Shown here in pieces: positions 7,900-18,847 of a stretch of DNA of 55,606 bases. The notes below the pieces were generated by a model that was given only the letters and a program-made list of their open reading frames with translations, ran no database searches and was not told where the DNA came from. The stretch lies in NCBI RefSeq assembly GCF_014199395.1, contig NZ_JACIJM010000015.1:1-55606 (forward strand). Reading direction: 5' to 3'. The stretch's first letter is position 1; each line of letters starts with the position of its first letter. The stretch comes from Yoonia ponticola. Lineage in GTDB: Bacteria; Pseudomonadota; Alphaproteobacteria; Rhodobacterales; Rhodobacteraceae. The position numbers and the translations under genes were made by a program.

Positions 7900-9468
7900 A
7901 TGAGTAACATTTACAGAGTTTTCTTCACAGTCGCAGCCTTCTTTGCGGCCGCAATTCCAGCCGCAGCCCAAGAAGCCGCCCAAGAGGTGGTGCTGACGAT
8001 GGACGAAAAAGTGAACGCAGCTTTCTCAAGCGCGACAGGCTGGTTCGTGAACGGCATTTTCATGTCGATACCGGGCACAAATTTCCCGTGGATCGTGATG
8101 TGGCTGGTGATCGGTGCAACCGTCTTTACCATCTACTTTGCAGCCGTGCAGTTCCGCTTCTTTGGGCATGCGATTGCCTTGGTAAAGGGCGATTATTCCG
8201 ATCCTGATGACGCAGGCGAGGTCAGCCACTTTCAGGCTCTTGCCACAGCGCTGTCAGGTACTGTCGGACTAGGGAACATCGCTGGTGTGGCTGTGGCCGT
8301 TGGTATCGGTGGCCCGGGTGCTACGTTCTGGATGATCCTTGCGGGTCTGCTGGGCATGGCGTCCAAGTTTACCGAATGTACGCTGGGCGTGAAATACCGC
8401 AACGAATACCCCGATGGTAGTGTGTCGGGTGGACCGATGTACTACATCGCCAAAGGCTTTAACGAACTCGGCCTACCGGGTGGTAAAATTCTGGCGGTCG
8501 TCTTTTCGATCTTCTGTATCCTTGGCGCATTGGGCGGCGGGAACATGTTCCAAGCGAACCAAGCACACGCACAGATCACCCAGATCACCGGCGACTTCCC
8601 AGGTTGGATCACGGGCATCATCTTTGCGACTATCGTGTTTGCAGTGATCGTCGGCGGCATCAAATCCATCGCGAAAGTCACCGAGAAAATCGTGCCTTTG
8701 ATGGGCATTTTATACGTCGGTGCTGCGTTGATCGTTCTGATCGTGAACTACAATCTGATCGGTTGGGCCTTTGGTCAGATCTTTGCTGGTGCTTTCACAG
8801 GTCTTGGCGTTGCTGGCGGCATGGTGGGTGCCTTGATCCAAGGCTTCAAACGGGCTGCGTTCTCGAACGAAGCGGGCGTTGGGTCAGCGGCGATTGCGCA
8901 CTCTGCGGTGAAAACCAAAGAACCGATCACCGAAGGCTTTGTGTCCTTGCTTGAACCCCTAATCGACACCGTTGTTGTGTGTACGATGACAGCCCTTGTG
9001 ATCGTCATCTCACAGCAATTGATCATTGATCCGAACACAGGCAACTACGTGCTGAACGAAGCGGGCACAGCGATTGCGACAGTCGGTGATACATCCGGCG
9101 TGGCGCTGACATCGGCAGCATTCGGGTCAGCAATCAGTTGGTTCCCATATGTCTTGGCGATTGCAGTGATCCTGTTTGCGTTCTCGACAATGATTTCATG
9201 GTCATACTACGGCTTGAAAGCATGGACCTACCTGTTCGGCGAAGGCAAAACCAAAGAGCTGATCTTCAAGATCATCTTCTGCATCTTCATCGTCATCGGT
9301 GCAGCGGCTAGCCTCGGTCCAGTCATCGACTTCTCTGATGCTGCGATCTTTGCAATGGCGGTGGTCAACATCTTCTGCCTGTACTTCTTGATGAAGATCG
9401 TCCGCAGAGAGCTGGTCTCTTACAGTGCGCGCCTGAAATCCGGCGAAATCCAGAAATTCACCCACTAA
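7900..9468 (+). CDS. Sodium:alanine/glycine symporter (AGCS family)
   Basis: The 522-residue protein carries about ten hydrophobic segments and the AGCS hallmarks ALSGTVGLGNIAGVA, GPGATFWM and SNEAGVGSA. It imports alanine or glycine with sodium across the inner membrane. The start at 7900 follows TGAGGA (7886-7891); an ATG at 7885 is possible. The N-terminus has a cleavable-looking signal (AAAIPAAAQ) and a periplasmic segment before the first core helix, as often in marine alphaproteobacterial members. It closes the uspA operon and a terminator follows. Confidence 0.9.
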   Translation: MSNIYRVFFTVAAFFAAAIPAAAQEAAQEVVLTMDEKVNAAFSSATGWFVNGIFMSIPGTNFPWIVMWLVIGATVFTIYFAAVQFRFFGHAIALVKGDYSDPDDAGEVSHFQALATALSGTVGLGNIAGVAVAVGIGGPGATFWMILAGLLGMASKFTECTLGVKYRNEYPDGSVSGGPMYYIAKGFNELGLPGGKILAVVFSIFCILGALGGGNMFQANQAHAQITQITGDFPGWITGIIFATIVFAVIVGGIKSIAKVTEKIVPLMGILYVGAALIVLIVNYNLIGWAFGQIFAGAFTGLGVAGGMVGALIQGFKRAAFSNEAGVGSAAIAHSAVKTKEPITEGFVSLLEPLIDTVVVCTMTALVIVISQQLIIDPNTGNYVLNEAGTAIATVGDTSGVALTSAAFGSAISWFPYVLAIAVILFAFSTMISWSYYGLKAWTYLFGEGKTKELIFKIIFCIFIVIGAAASLGPVIDFSDAAIFAMAVVNIFCLYFLMKIVRRELVSYSARLKSGEIQKFTH

Positions 9469-9492
9469 GCGCTGCACATGATATATCACGAC

Positions 9493-9522
9493 AAAGGCCG
9501 TCCCATGTGGGGCGGCCTTTTT
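9493..9522 (+). terminator. Rho-independent terminator after the symporter
   Basis: AAAGGCCGTCCC (9493-9504) pairs with GGGGCGGCCTTT (9509-9520) around ATGT, with one G-T pair, and runs into TTTTT. It could also serve the convergent lipoprotein gene, which ends at 9541. Confidence 0.85.
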
Positions 9523-9540
9523 GCTGCGCAGAGACGTCGC

Positions 9541-9891
9541 TTAGTTCGAGCCATACACCATCAACGCTGTCACCAAGGCACCGGGGTTCGCGTCGTATAG
9601 ACCAATATCACCACGCAATTGGGTCAGACGGGCAGGGCGCTCTGCCAACGGAATACCTGCCGCTTCCATCGCTGTGCTGATCGCCGGACCGCCGCCTGAG
9701 TTGATTTCAGGGATGATCTGATCGAACGTCGATTTCACCGCCAGTTCGACCTGTCCACGCCGTTGCGTGTAAATCGCGTTCTCGGTCATCGACGTCAGAG
9801 CATTCACCGGCAAAAGCAACGGATTGCCGATGTGATTGGCGTCGCTACTGCAAGCTGCTATAAATATCAGGGAAATAAGTGAAATGCGCAT
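9541..9891 (-). CDS. Small lipoprotein of unknown function
   Basis: The start at 9891 follows GAGG with a spacing of eight bases; a longer frame to 9948 lacks a signal. The 116-residue product has a short lipoprotein signal peptide with the lipobox IAAC, so it should be lipidated and envelope-anchored. The mature part is hydrophilic with no motif I recognise. It diverges from rplU, with a 17-bp palindrome between them. Confidence 0.65.
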   Translation of the reverse strand: MRISLISLIFIAACSSDANHIGNPLLLPVNALTSMTENAIYTQRRGQVELAVKSTFDQIIPEINSGGGPAISTAMEAAGIPLAERPARLTQLRGDIGLYDANPGALVTALMVYGSN

Positions 9892-9950
9892 GGTTTTGGC
9901 CTCGTTCAGGGCTTGACTTGAAACCCATCTGCGCACATAAGCCGCCATCT

Positions 9951-9967
9951 CAGCAAGTGACTTGCTG
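9951..9967. promoter_or_regulatory. 17-bp perfect palindrome between lipoprotein gene and rplU
   Basis: CAGCAAGTGACTTGCTG has eight-base perfect arms around a central G. It lies 60 bases before the lipoprotein start and 102 before rplU, in the shared promoter region. It looks like an operator for a dimeric regulator; no regulator can be named. Confidence 0.4.
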
Positions 9968-10068
9968 GGACTAATGCGAAAAACTGCCTATCAAGGCACG
10001 CAGTCCACAGGTACCTAACACCCGTTCAATCGGGGGCCTCAGAGACGCGAAAGACAAAGGAATACACT

Positions 10069-10848
10069 ATGTTTGCGGTTCTTAAAACCGGTGGCAAACA
10101 GTACAAAGTTGCATCAGGCGACGTACTGCGTGTCGAAAAATTGGATGCTGCCGCTGGCGACACAATCCAATTCAACGAGATTCTCATGGTTGGTAACACT
10201 GTTGGCGCGCCTCTCGTGGCTGACGCTGGTGTTCAAGCCGAAGTTGTTGACCAAATCAAAGGCCCTAAGACGATTAACTTCGTTAAGCGCCGTCGTAAGC
10301 ACTCTTCTGCACGTAAGAAGGGTCACCGTCAGCAGCTCACAGTTGTTCGCATCGGCGATATCCTTGAAAAAGGCGCTGAAAAGTCCGGCGTAAAAGCTGC
10401 GGTTTCCGGTGCTGGTAAAGTTGTCTGCGAAGGCATCATTGCTGGTAAAGGCGCCCCAACATCCAAAGCTGCCGAAGCTGCTGCAAAGCGCGCTTCGACA
10501 CCTAAGGCTGCTAAAAAGGCTGACGCTGCACCTGCAAAAGCCGCACCAAAGAAAGCCGCCAAAGCTGAAACCGCACAGGTTGACGCCGAAGCAGCAAACG
10601 CTGGTACAAAACCTGCCAACCTGCTCAAAGAAGCACGCGGCGGTAAAGCTGACGATCTGAAGCGTATTTCAGGCGTTGGTCCAGCACTTGAGAAGAAGCT
10701 GCACGCAAACGGCATCTTCCATTTTGACCAAGTTGCGGCTTGGAATGCTGAAGAAATCGCCTATGTTGATGATCAATTGTCATTCAAAGGCCGTATCGAA
10801 CGCGACGAATGGCTGAAGCAAGCCGCAGAATTCGCTAAAGAAGCGTAA
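10069..10848 (+). CDS. rplU: Ribosomal protein L21 with C-terminal HhH extension
   Basis: Residues 1-103 are a normal L21 ([14 protein letters not shown] start, [20 protein letters not shown] core), which binds 23S rRNA in the large subunit. Ordinary L21 stops near residue 105, but this protein has 259 residues. An Ala/Lys/Pro linker (about 130-185) leads to a domain (about 195-259) with [15 protein letters not shown], a helix-hairpin-helix motif, and FHFDQVAAW. The same type of tail is known on alphaproteobacterial NuoE and other proteins. Its role here is unknown. rpmA follows after 12 bases. Confidence 0.95.
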   Translation: MFAVLKTGGKQYKVASGDVLRVEKLDAAAGDTIQFNEILMVGNTVGAPLVADAGVQAEVVDQIKGPKTINFVKRRRKHSSARKKGHRQQLTVVRIGDILEKGAEKSGVKAAVSGAGKVVCEGIIAGKGAPTSKAAEAAAKRASTPKAAKKADAAPAKAAPKKAAKAETAQVDAEAANAGTKPANLLKEARGGKADDLKRISGVGPALEKKLHANGIFHFDQVAAWNAEEIAYVDDQLSFKGRIERDEWLKQAAEFAKEA

Positions 10849-10860
10849 GGAGAGACACCA

Positions 10861-11130
10861 ATGGCACATAAAAAAGCAGGCGGTTCATCCCGTAACGGTC
10901 GCGACTCAGCTGGTCGCCGCCTTGGCGTGAAAAAGTACGGCGGCGAAGTCGTCATTCCAGGTAACATCATCATGCGCCAGCGTGGCACTAAGATGTGGCC
11001 AGGTATGGGTGTCGGCATGGGCAAAGATCACACGATCTTCGCAACCATCGAAGGCAACGTACAATTCCACAAAGGCCTCAAGGGCCGCACCTTTATTTCG
11101 GTTCTCCCAGTGGCGGAGGCCGCTGAGTAA
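10861..11130 (+). CDS. rpmA: Ribosomal protein L27
   Basis: The 89-residue protein begins [16 protein letters not shown] and contains [18 protein letters not shown], the L27 signature. Its N-terminal tail reaches the peptidyl-transferase centre. It has the Gram-negative form without the cleaved N-terminal extension of Firmicutes. GGAGAG precedes the start, and it is the second gene of the rplU operon. A strong terminator follows it. Confidence 0.98.
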   Translation: MAHKKAGGSSRNGRDSAGRRLGVKKYGGEVVIPGNIIMRQRGTKMWPGMGVGMGKDHTIFATIEGNVQFHKGLKGRTFISVLPVAEAAE

Positions 11131-11157
11131 ACCGAAAGTTCCAAGGTTTAAAATTTG

Positions 11158-11193
11158 GAAGGGATCGGTAATAACCGGTCCCTTCTTTTTTTG
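11158..11193 (+). terminator. Rho-independent terminator of rplU-rpmA
   Basis: A 12-bp stem, GAAGGGATCGGT (11158-11169) with ACCGGTCCCTTC (11174-11185) and one G-T pair, has an AATA loop and runs into eight T residues. Confidence 0.9.
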
Positions 11194-11292
11194 TTCATAC
11201 AAACGACACGATATATCCTTAGACCATATTTTTCTGATGTGAGGCCCTCGTTTTTTTGAGGGGAAGCACCGGTTTTTCGAGGAGGGAAAGCC

Positions 11293-11856
11293 ATGATGCA
11301 CAATACAATCGCAACGCCCGACAAGGCGGCGACCAACAAACAGATCACAATTGAGGCTGACCGCTTTGTGCTGCGTCCGTTACGCAGGTCTGATGTCGGG
11401 CTGGTTGCCATGTATGCGAGCGACGAACGTATTGCGCGCGGGACGCGGGCAATGCCGCATCCGCTACCACCCGGCACGGTTGAGGCCATGATTGACCGCG
11501 CCAGCGATGCTGAACGGACCGAAGATATCTGGATTCTCGATGGCACAGCAGGCGGCAACGCCGAGGCGCTGGGTTTGATCAGTCTCAACCACATCGACCG
11601 CGACCAATCCGAGATTTTCTACTGGATCGCACCTGCATTCTGGAACACGGGTCTGGCGACAGAAGCTGTGCGCGCATTGCTTGCCGCAAACCCACATAAC
11701 GCCAAACAGATTTTCGCAGAAGCGTTCCAAGACAACCCAAGTTCGGCCCGCGTGCTGACAAACAACGGTTTCGACTATCTGGGCGACGCAGAAGCGTATT
11801 CAGTGGCCCGCAAAGCAACGGTGCCAACATGGACATATATGCTCAAACTGGTGTGA
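11293..11856 (+). CDS. GNAT acetyltransferase, RimJ/RimL-like (first of three)
   Basis: The 187-residue protein opens its domain with FVLRPLRRSDVGLV and has FWNTGLATEAVRALL, which covers the acetyl-CoA binding loop of RimJ/RimL-type GNATs. GGAGG lies seven bases before the ATG. Such enzymes acetylate protein N-termini, antibiotics or small amines; the substrate is unknown. Its end overlaps the next GNAT gene by 28 bases. Context between rpmA and obgE hints at a ribosome-linked target, which is inference only. Confidence 0.85.
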   Translation: MMHNTIATPDKAATNKQITIEADRFVLRPLRRSDVGLVAMYASDERIARGTRAMPHPLPPGTVEAMIDRASDAERTEDIWILDGTAGGNAEALGLISLNHIDRDQSEIFYWIAPAFWNTGLATEAVRALLAANPHNAKQIFAEAFQDNPSSARVLTNNGFDYLGDAEAYSVARKATVPTWTYMLKLV

Positions 11857-12371
11857 CACCGCTACCCGTGATCCAAACGGCGCGGCTAGAGCTGCGCCCG
11901 ATGGTCATGGCCGACGCGGATGCGGTGGCAGCACAACTGAACACGCTTGATGTGTCGCGTTGGCTGACCGTTGTACCTTACCCATACACGCGCGACGATG
12001 CCGTATGGTTCATTAACGAAATCGCGGCAGGTCGTGCCAAAGCGTGGGCGATCTACAAAGCCGACACGCTGATCGGCACAGTCGGCGGCGGCACATCCCA
12101 CGGATATTGGCTAGGGCAGGCGTATTGGGGCCACGGCTACGCCACCGAAGCCGCCTTGGCCGCCTGCGCTTATCACTTCGACGCGACGGAAGACGCCGCA
12201 ATCACCAGCGAATATTTCCTTGGCAACACGGCATCACAAAATGTGTTGCGCAAAATCGGGTTCCTACCGACAGACCTGCGCACCACGCGCTGCAAGGCCA
12301 CGGGCGAAGACGTACAGGCGCAAGGCGTTATACTCACCCGCGATCGCTGGAAGGCGCTGCACAATGCTTGA
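11829..12371 (+). CDS. GNAT acetyltransferase (second of three)
   Basis: This 180-residue GNAT has the N-terminal strand TARLELRPMVMADADAV and the acetyl-CoA loop YWGHGYATEAALAA, then NTASQNVLRKIGF near the end, a RimJ/RimL-type arrangement. It overlaps the first GNAT by 28 bases and the third by eight. The three are clearly co-translated but only loosely similar to each other, so the cluster looks like old duplication or assembly of different family members. Substrate unknown. Confidence 0.85.
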   Translation: MDIYAQTGVTPLPVIQTARLELRPMVMADADAVAAQLNTLDVSRWLTVVPYPYTRDDAVWFINEIAAGRAKAWAIYKADTLIGTVGGGTSHGYWLGQAYWGHGYATEAALAACAYHFDATEDAAITSEYFLGNTASQNVLRKIGFLPTDLRTTRCKATGEDVQAQGVILTRDRWKALHNA

Positions 12372-12864
12372 TCTAACCTACCATGAACCCTCTGCCGACG
12401 ATCTGCCCGAGATGACAGCACTCGCGTCGAACTGGACCATCGTGCGCCAACTGGGCGGTTGGAAATGGCCGATGGACCCCGAACAGGTCGCGAAATACTG
12501 CAAACCCTTTGAAGCCAAAGGCTTTCTTTGGACTATCAAAGACGCAGGCGAATGGGCAGGGCGCATCGGTGTCACCGGCACAACGCTTGGCTACACTTTA
12601 CCGCCAGCCGTCCACGGTCGCGGCATCGCCACCCAAGCCGTCTACGACGCAACCGCGCATTTCTTTGCAACAACAGACCACGCCGCACTTGATGCAACCA
12701 CATGGATCGACAATCCCGGCTCGCACCGCGTGCTGCTGAAATCCGGCTTTACCCATTGGTATACAGGCTATGAACAGGCCCAAGCACGGCGTCATCCGAT
12801 CCTATGTCGGCACTACCGTCTCACACGGACCCAATGGGACGCCTTGAGAGCCAGCGCAAAATAG
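12364..12864 (+). CDS. GNAT acetyltransferase (third of three)
   Basis: I start at the ATG at 12364, which overlaps the preceding stop by eight bases; the frame is open back to 12220 but that part is translated from inside the previous gene. The 166-residue product has HGRGIATQAVYDA, the acetyl-CoA loop, and IDNPGSHRVLLKSGF. It is more divergent than the other two at its N-terminus. Substrate unknown. obgE begins 40 bases downstream. Confidence 0.8.
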   Translation: MLDLTYHEPSADDLPEMTALASNWTIVRQLGGWKWPMDPEQVAKYCKPFEAKGFLWTIKDAGEWAGRIGVTGTTLGYTLPPAVHGRGIATQAVYDATAHFFATTDHAALDATTWIDNPGSHRVLLKSGFTHWYTGYEQAQARRHPILCRHYRLTRTQWDALRASAK

Positions 12865-12889
12865 CGTAAGCGCCTCTCAACACTGTTAG

Positions 12890-15054
<2,165 letters not shown>

Positions 15055-15061
15055 GGAATAT

Positions 15062-16318
15062 ATGACCGAAATCAAAGAAATGATGCACGAAATTGGCGCA
15101 AATGCACGTGCCGCGGCTGCGATCCTTGCTGCGACACCGTCTGAGGCCAAGCAAAAAGCACTCGAAGCGGCAGCTGACGCTGTTTGGGCGCAACGGGCGC
15201 ACATTATCGCCGAAAACGCCAAGGACATGGCGTTTGGCGCGAACAAGGGCCTCAGCCCTGCGATGATGGACCGCCTGATGCTCGACGAAGACCGCGTGCA
15301 AGGCATGGTTGACGGGTTGCGGGCAGTCGCAGCGCAGACCGATCCGGTCGGTGAGATCACCGAAGAATGGACGCGGCCAAACGGTCTGAACATCCGTCGC
15401 GTACGCACCCCCATCGGTGTGATCGGCGTGATCTACGAAAGCCGCCCAAACGTGACGGCCGACGCGGGTGCCTTGTGCCTGAAATCCGGCAACGCGGTGA
15501 TCCTACGCGGCGGGTCCGAAAGCTTCCATTCCGCTACCGCGATCAACGATTGCTTGCAAGAAGGCCTGCGCGCCGCCGGCCTACCCGAAGCCGCGATCCA
15601 ACTGGTGCCAACACGCGACCGCGAAGCGGTGCAGGCGATGTTGCAAGCCGTGGAACATATCGACGTGATCGTGCCACGCGGCGGCAAAGGCCTAGTTGGT
15701 CTCGTGCAAAAAGAAGCCCGCGTGCCAGTTTTCGCGCACCTCGAAGGCATCTGCCACGTCTACGTTGACGCATCCGCCGACCTCGAAAAAGCACGCGCCG
15801 TGCTGGTGAATTCCAAAACCCGCCGGACTGGGATTTGCGGATCTGCCGAAACCGTCCTGATCGATAAAGCATTTTTCGACGCGCAAGGCTCTGTTCTTGT
15901 TGATGATCTTGTCGCAGCAGGTGTGGAAGTCCGCGCCGGCGAAGGCTTGTCTGGGATCAAAGGCACAACACCTGCCAAGCCTGACGATTTCGGCCGCGAA
16001 TTTCTCGATATGATCATCGCGGCGCGTATCGTGGACGGCGTTAACGGGGCGATTGAACACATCCGTGAATTTGGATCAAACCACACCGATGCGATTGTGT
16101 GCGAAGACGACGCAGTCGCAGAAACCTTCTTTACCCACCTCGACAGCGCAATCTTGATGCGCAACGCATCCACTCAATTCGCGGACGGTGCAGAGTTCGG
16201 CATGGGTGCCGAAATCGGGATCGCGACAGGTAAATTGCACGCGCGCGGCCCCGTTGGTGCGACACAGCTGACCAGCTTTAAATACCTCGTCACTGGCGAC
16301 GGCACAGTCCGGACCTAA
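15062..16318 (+). CDS. proA: Gamma-glutamyl phosphate reductase
   Basis: This aldehyde dehydrogenase-fold enzyme reduces glutamyl phosphate to the semialdehyde with NADPH, the second step of proline synthesis. The start at 15062 follows GAGGA (15053-15057). The active-site cysteine is Cys259 in [10 protein letters not shown], and [21 protein letters not shown] near the end is diagnostic. It has 418 residues. Its stop overlaps the convergent chpT stop by four bases, so there is no room for a hairpin terminator between them. Confidence 0.96.
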   Translation: MTEIKEMMHEIGANARAAAAILAATPSEAKQKALEAAADAVWAQRAHIIAENAKDMAFGANKGLSPAMMDRLMLDEDRVQGMVDGLRAVAAQTDPVGEITEEWTRPNGLNIRRVRTPIGVIGVIYESRPNVTADAGALCLKSGNAVILRGGSESFHSATAINDCLQEGLRAAGLPEAAIQLVPTRDREAVQAMLQAVEHIDVIVPRGGKGLVGLVQKEARVPVFAHLEGICHVYVDASADLEKARAVLVNSKTRRTGICGSAETVLIDKAFFDAQGSVLVDDLVAAGVEVRAGEGLSGIKGTTPAKPDDFGREFLDMIIAARIVDGVNGAIEHIREFGSNHTDAIVCEDDAVAETFFTHLDSAILMRNASTQFADGAEFGMGAEIGIATGKLHARGPVGATQLTSFKYLVTGDGTVRT

Positions 16319-16908
16319 CGGACAGTTACAACAATTTGGCCCTCCGCAACTGCGATATCCAGCGTGCGGCGGGCCTCTTGGACAACCGATGGCAACAATG
16401 CAAATTGCACCTGTGCGGGCGTATGTTCAAAACCAAGCCGTAAATTTGTCAAACTTTCCCAAAGCGGTTCGTCGTGAATTAATCGTTCACCATGCGCGGT
16501 GAGGGTCCAAACATCATCTTCCACCGCAATCGTCACATCACCGCCGCGTGGAAACGCCGTCTCGAAACACATCAACATCAAAAATGCGATACGCACATCG
16601 CGTCGCGCATGACCCGTTTCAGCCTGCCAGTAATACGTAAAACGACCGGTTTTCGCGGTGGCTGAAAGGATCGACAAAACTTCCGATCTCTCAATCATCT
16701 GATCCGTGGCAGCCGCGCCGAACGCCACGCGGAAAAACCTGATACGTGCATTCGCGTTTTCGACACTTTCGCTGATTAACGCAATTTCCGGCCCGACGTT
16801 GTTGGCAGTCAAACTGATCAACTCAACACCATTGCCGATTGCGCCAATAGGGCTGATAAGGTCGTGGCAAATCCGAGAACCGACAAGTGCAGCAATATCG
16901 TTGCGCAT
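16315..16908 (-). CDS. chpT: Histidine phosphotransferase ChpT
   Basis: The 197-residue protein has the dimerisation helix with [17 protein letters not shown], where His15 is the expected phosphorylation site, followed by a degenerate ATPase-like domain that lacks clear nucleotide-binding boxes. This is the ChpT layout. ChpT carries phosphate from the kinase CckA to CtrA and CpdR. In Rhodobacteraceae the pathway controls motility, gene transfer agents and related traits more than viability. sciP and ctrA are about 19 kb away; cckA is not in the window. Confidence 0.9.
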   Translation of the reverse strand: MRNDIAALVGSRICHDLISPIGAIGNGVELISLTANNVGPEIALISESVENANARIRFFRVAFGAAATDQMIERSEVLSILSATAKTGRFTYYWQAETGHARRDVRIAFLMLMCFETAFPRGGDVTIAVEDDVWTLTAHGERLIHDEPLWESLTNLRLGFEHTPAQVQFALLPSVVQEARRTLDIAVAEGQIVVTVR

Positions 16909-16937
16909 AAAAATGAACCTAACGTAAATGAGCGACG

Positions 16938-17117
16938 ATGTCAGAAATGAACGCGATTCTTGAACCCGGCATGATTGTGCGCCTCGTCGATAAGCCTGAA
17001 TGGGGCGACGGGCAGGTGCAGTCCAATATCGGCGGCAAAATCACGGTTAATTTCCGTGAAGAAGGTAAAGTTGTCATGAACGCCGCGCATGTCATTCTCG
17101 AAATCGTCACTTTCTAA
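16938..17117 (+). CDS. Small DUF3553 protein
   Basis: A 59-residue frame reads MSEMNAILEPGMIVRL and contains EWGDGQVQSNIGGKITVNF, which matches the short beta-barrel pattern of DUF3553. Such proteins resemble the CarD/UvrD tail fold and commonly sit next to chpT in this family. The start lies 29 bases from the chpT start, so the two diverge from one small control region. The function is unknown; the fold suggests a nucleic-acid or protein interaction. Confidence 0.8.
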   Translation: MSEMNAILEPGMIVRLVDKPEWGDGQVQSNIGGKITVNFREEGKVVMNAAHVILEIVTF

Positions 17118-17250
17118 ATTTATATGCAACCTAAAGTAATCTGATTGCGGATGCTGTCAATGCAACCTTGTTTTGTTTAAACCAAAAATGTTGCTAGAAG
17201 GTTAACGCAATGAACTATGCCCGAAACGCCAGCATAATGCAGGTATCGCT

Positions 17251-18021
17251 ATGAATATCGCATCTCAGCAACCACGTTTTTCCGTATCACTCGCGCAGTC
17301 GGATGAGGATATCGCAGCGGTTCAGCGGTTGCGTTACGATGTTTTTGCGGCCGAATTGGGGGCCTCTGGCGCTGGAATTGACCACGCAGATGGTCGCGAA
17401 AGCGATGTATTTGACGCCTTTGCAGATCACCTTATTTTGCGCGATATTACATTAAGTTACCCCAATCAAATCATTGGAACGTATCGACTTTTGTCGGATG
17501 ATAATGCCCGTGCCGCTGGCGGATTTTACTCAGCCTCGGAATATGATCTGACCACATTAACCACGAGTGGTTTCAAGCTGCTTGAACTCAGTCGCTCCTG
17601 CATTCTACCAGCGTATCGTGGCGGGACGGCATTGCTGCGGTTGTGGCAAGGGTTGGCTGCCTATGTTGAAGATAATAAAATCGACTATCTATTTGGTGTC
17701 GCGTCATTTTCTGGTACCGACATCACCAAGCATCAGCAAGCGTTAACCCTGTTGCATGACCAACACCTCGCCCCCAAATCAGTCCGCACCATGGCGCAGG
17801 GAGACGGTGCTGTGCCGCTGCAACAAATGCCATTAACCACTATAGATCGCAGGTCAGCAATGATGGCTATGCCGCCGTTAATAAAGGCATATTTGCGAAT
17901 GGGCGGCGTTGTCGGCGATGGGGCTTTTGTCGATCATGACTTTCAAACGATTGACGTATGTATGATCCTGGAAACCGCCCAATTATCCGCACGGCATCGC
18001 GCTTTTCTAGGGTCTAGTTAA
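17251..18021 (+). CDS. olsB: L-ornithine N-acyltransferase OlsB
   Basis: The 256-residue protein matches OlsB: an N-terminal QRLRYDVFAAELGA and ELSRSCILPAYRGG in the middle, a GNAT-related fold. OlsB transfers a 3-hydroxy fatty acid from ACP to ornithine, giving lyso-ornithine lipid at the inner membrane. It is followed by olsA after one base, so both steps of the pathway are together. The preceding 133 bases are AT-rich but have no promoter I can name. Confidence 0.9.
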   Translation: MNIASQQPRFSVSLAQSDEDIAAVQRLRYDVFAAELGASGAGIDHADGRESDVFDAFADHLILRDITLSYPNQIIGTYRLLSDDNARAAGGFYSASEYDLTTLTTSGFKLLELSRSCILPAYRGGTALLRLWQGLAAYVEDNKIDYLFGVASFSGTDITKHQQALTLLHDQHLAPKSVRTMAQGDGAVPLQQMPLTTIDRRSAMMAMPPLIKAYLRMGGVVGDGAFVDHDFQTIDVCMILETAQLSARHRAFLGSS

Positions 18022-18022
18022 C

Positions 18023-18847
18023 GTGACAAAACCTTGGGATTTAGGAAATCACCCAGAACTGCCTAAAATCGGTGTGATTGGATGGTTTCATGTGGTGCGA
18101 CGTGGGCTGCCGTTGGTCATCTTAATATTTAGCGGGCTGATTGTACTTCTATTGATCCGTCTAATCGAAGCGCCAATCTGGAAAACATGCCGGCCGATCA
18201 CGCCCCACATCACGCAGTTCGTGTGTAGAAATGCGTTTTATATCTTGGGGATACGGCACGAAGTTCAAGGTGAAATTATGCGCGGGCCCGGTGCCATTGT
18301 CGCCAATCACGCATCGTGGCTGGACATTTTCGCGTTGAATGCGCGGAAACGTATTTACTTCGTTTCCAAGTCCGAAGTTGCCAATTGGCCCGGCATTGGT
18401 TGGCTTGCGCGGGCGACTGGCACTGTTTTCATCAAACGTGATCGCAAAGATGCCGCCAATCAGATCAACGTCTTCCAAACTAGATTAGAAGCGGGCCATA
18501 AGTTATTGTTTTTCCCCGAAGGTACGTCGACGGACGGTCTTCAGGTTCTCGCCTTCAAGCCCACGTTATTTGCCGCATTTTTTGCCGACGGCCTGCGTGA
18601 AACGATGCGCATCCAACCTGTGACGGTTAAATATCTGCCCGCAGATGGCGTCGATCCGCGCATTTATGGTTGGTGGGGCGATATGGATTTTGGGCCGCAT
18701 ATGCTTGCGACACTCGCGGCAAGTCATCAAGGTGCGGTCAGTGTGCGCTACCACGCACCTGTTCAGGTACGCGATTTCGCCAATCGAAAAGACCTTAGCT
18801 TCGCCGTGGAAGCCGCTGTTCGCGCTGGATTAAGCGACGATCGCTGA
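18023..18847 (+). CDS. olsA: Lyso-ornithine lipid O-acyltransferase OlsA
   Basis: A GTG start gives 274 residues with one N-terminal membrane helix (GLPLVILIFSGLIVLLLI) and the PlsC motifs NHASWLD (from residue 95) and FPEGTSTDG. The enzyme adds the second acyl chain to lyso-ornithine lipid; some members also acylate lysophosphatidic acid. Pairing with olsB supports the ornithine-lipid role. Its last 18 bases overlap the end of the convergent ThiE-like gene. Confidence 0.88.
   Translation: MTKPWDLGNHPELPKIGVIGWFHVVRRGLPLVILIFSGLIVLLLIRLIEAPIWKTCRPITPHITQFVCRNAFYILGIRHEVQGEIMRGPGAIVANHASWLDIFALNARKRIYFVSKSEVANWPGIGWLARATGTVFIKRDRKDAANQINVFQTRLEAGHKLLFFPEGTSTDGLQVLAFKPTLFAAFFADGLRETMRIQPVTVKYLPADGVDPRIYGWWGDMDFGPHMLATLAASHQGAVSVRYHAPVQVRDFANRKDLSFAVEAAVRAGLSDDR

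Noticed and set aside
12220..12363. Upstream extension of the third GNAT gene
   Set aside because: It is translated from inside the second GNAT gene in another frame; the ATG at 12364 fits the family.
17211..17237. Eight-codon leader peptide candidate before olsB
   Set aside because: No ribosome binding signal and no link to attenuation or a hairpin.
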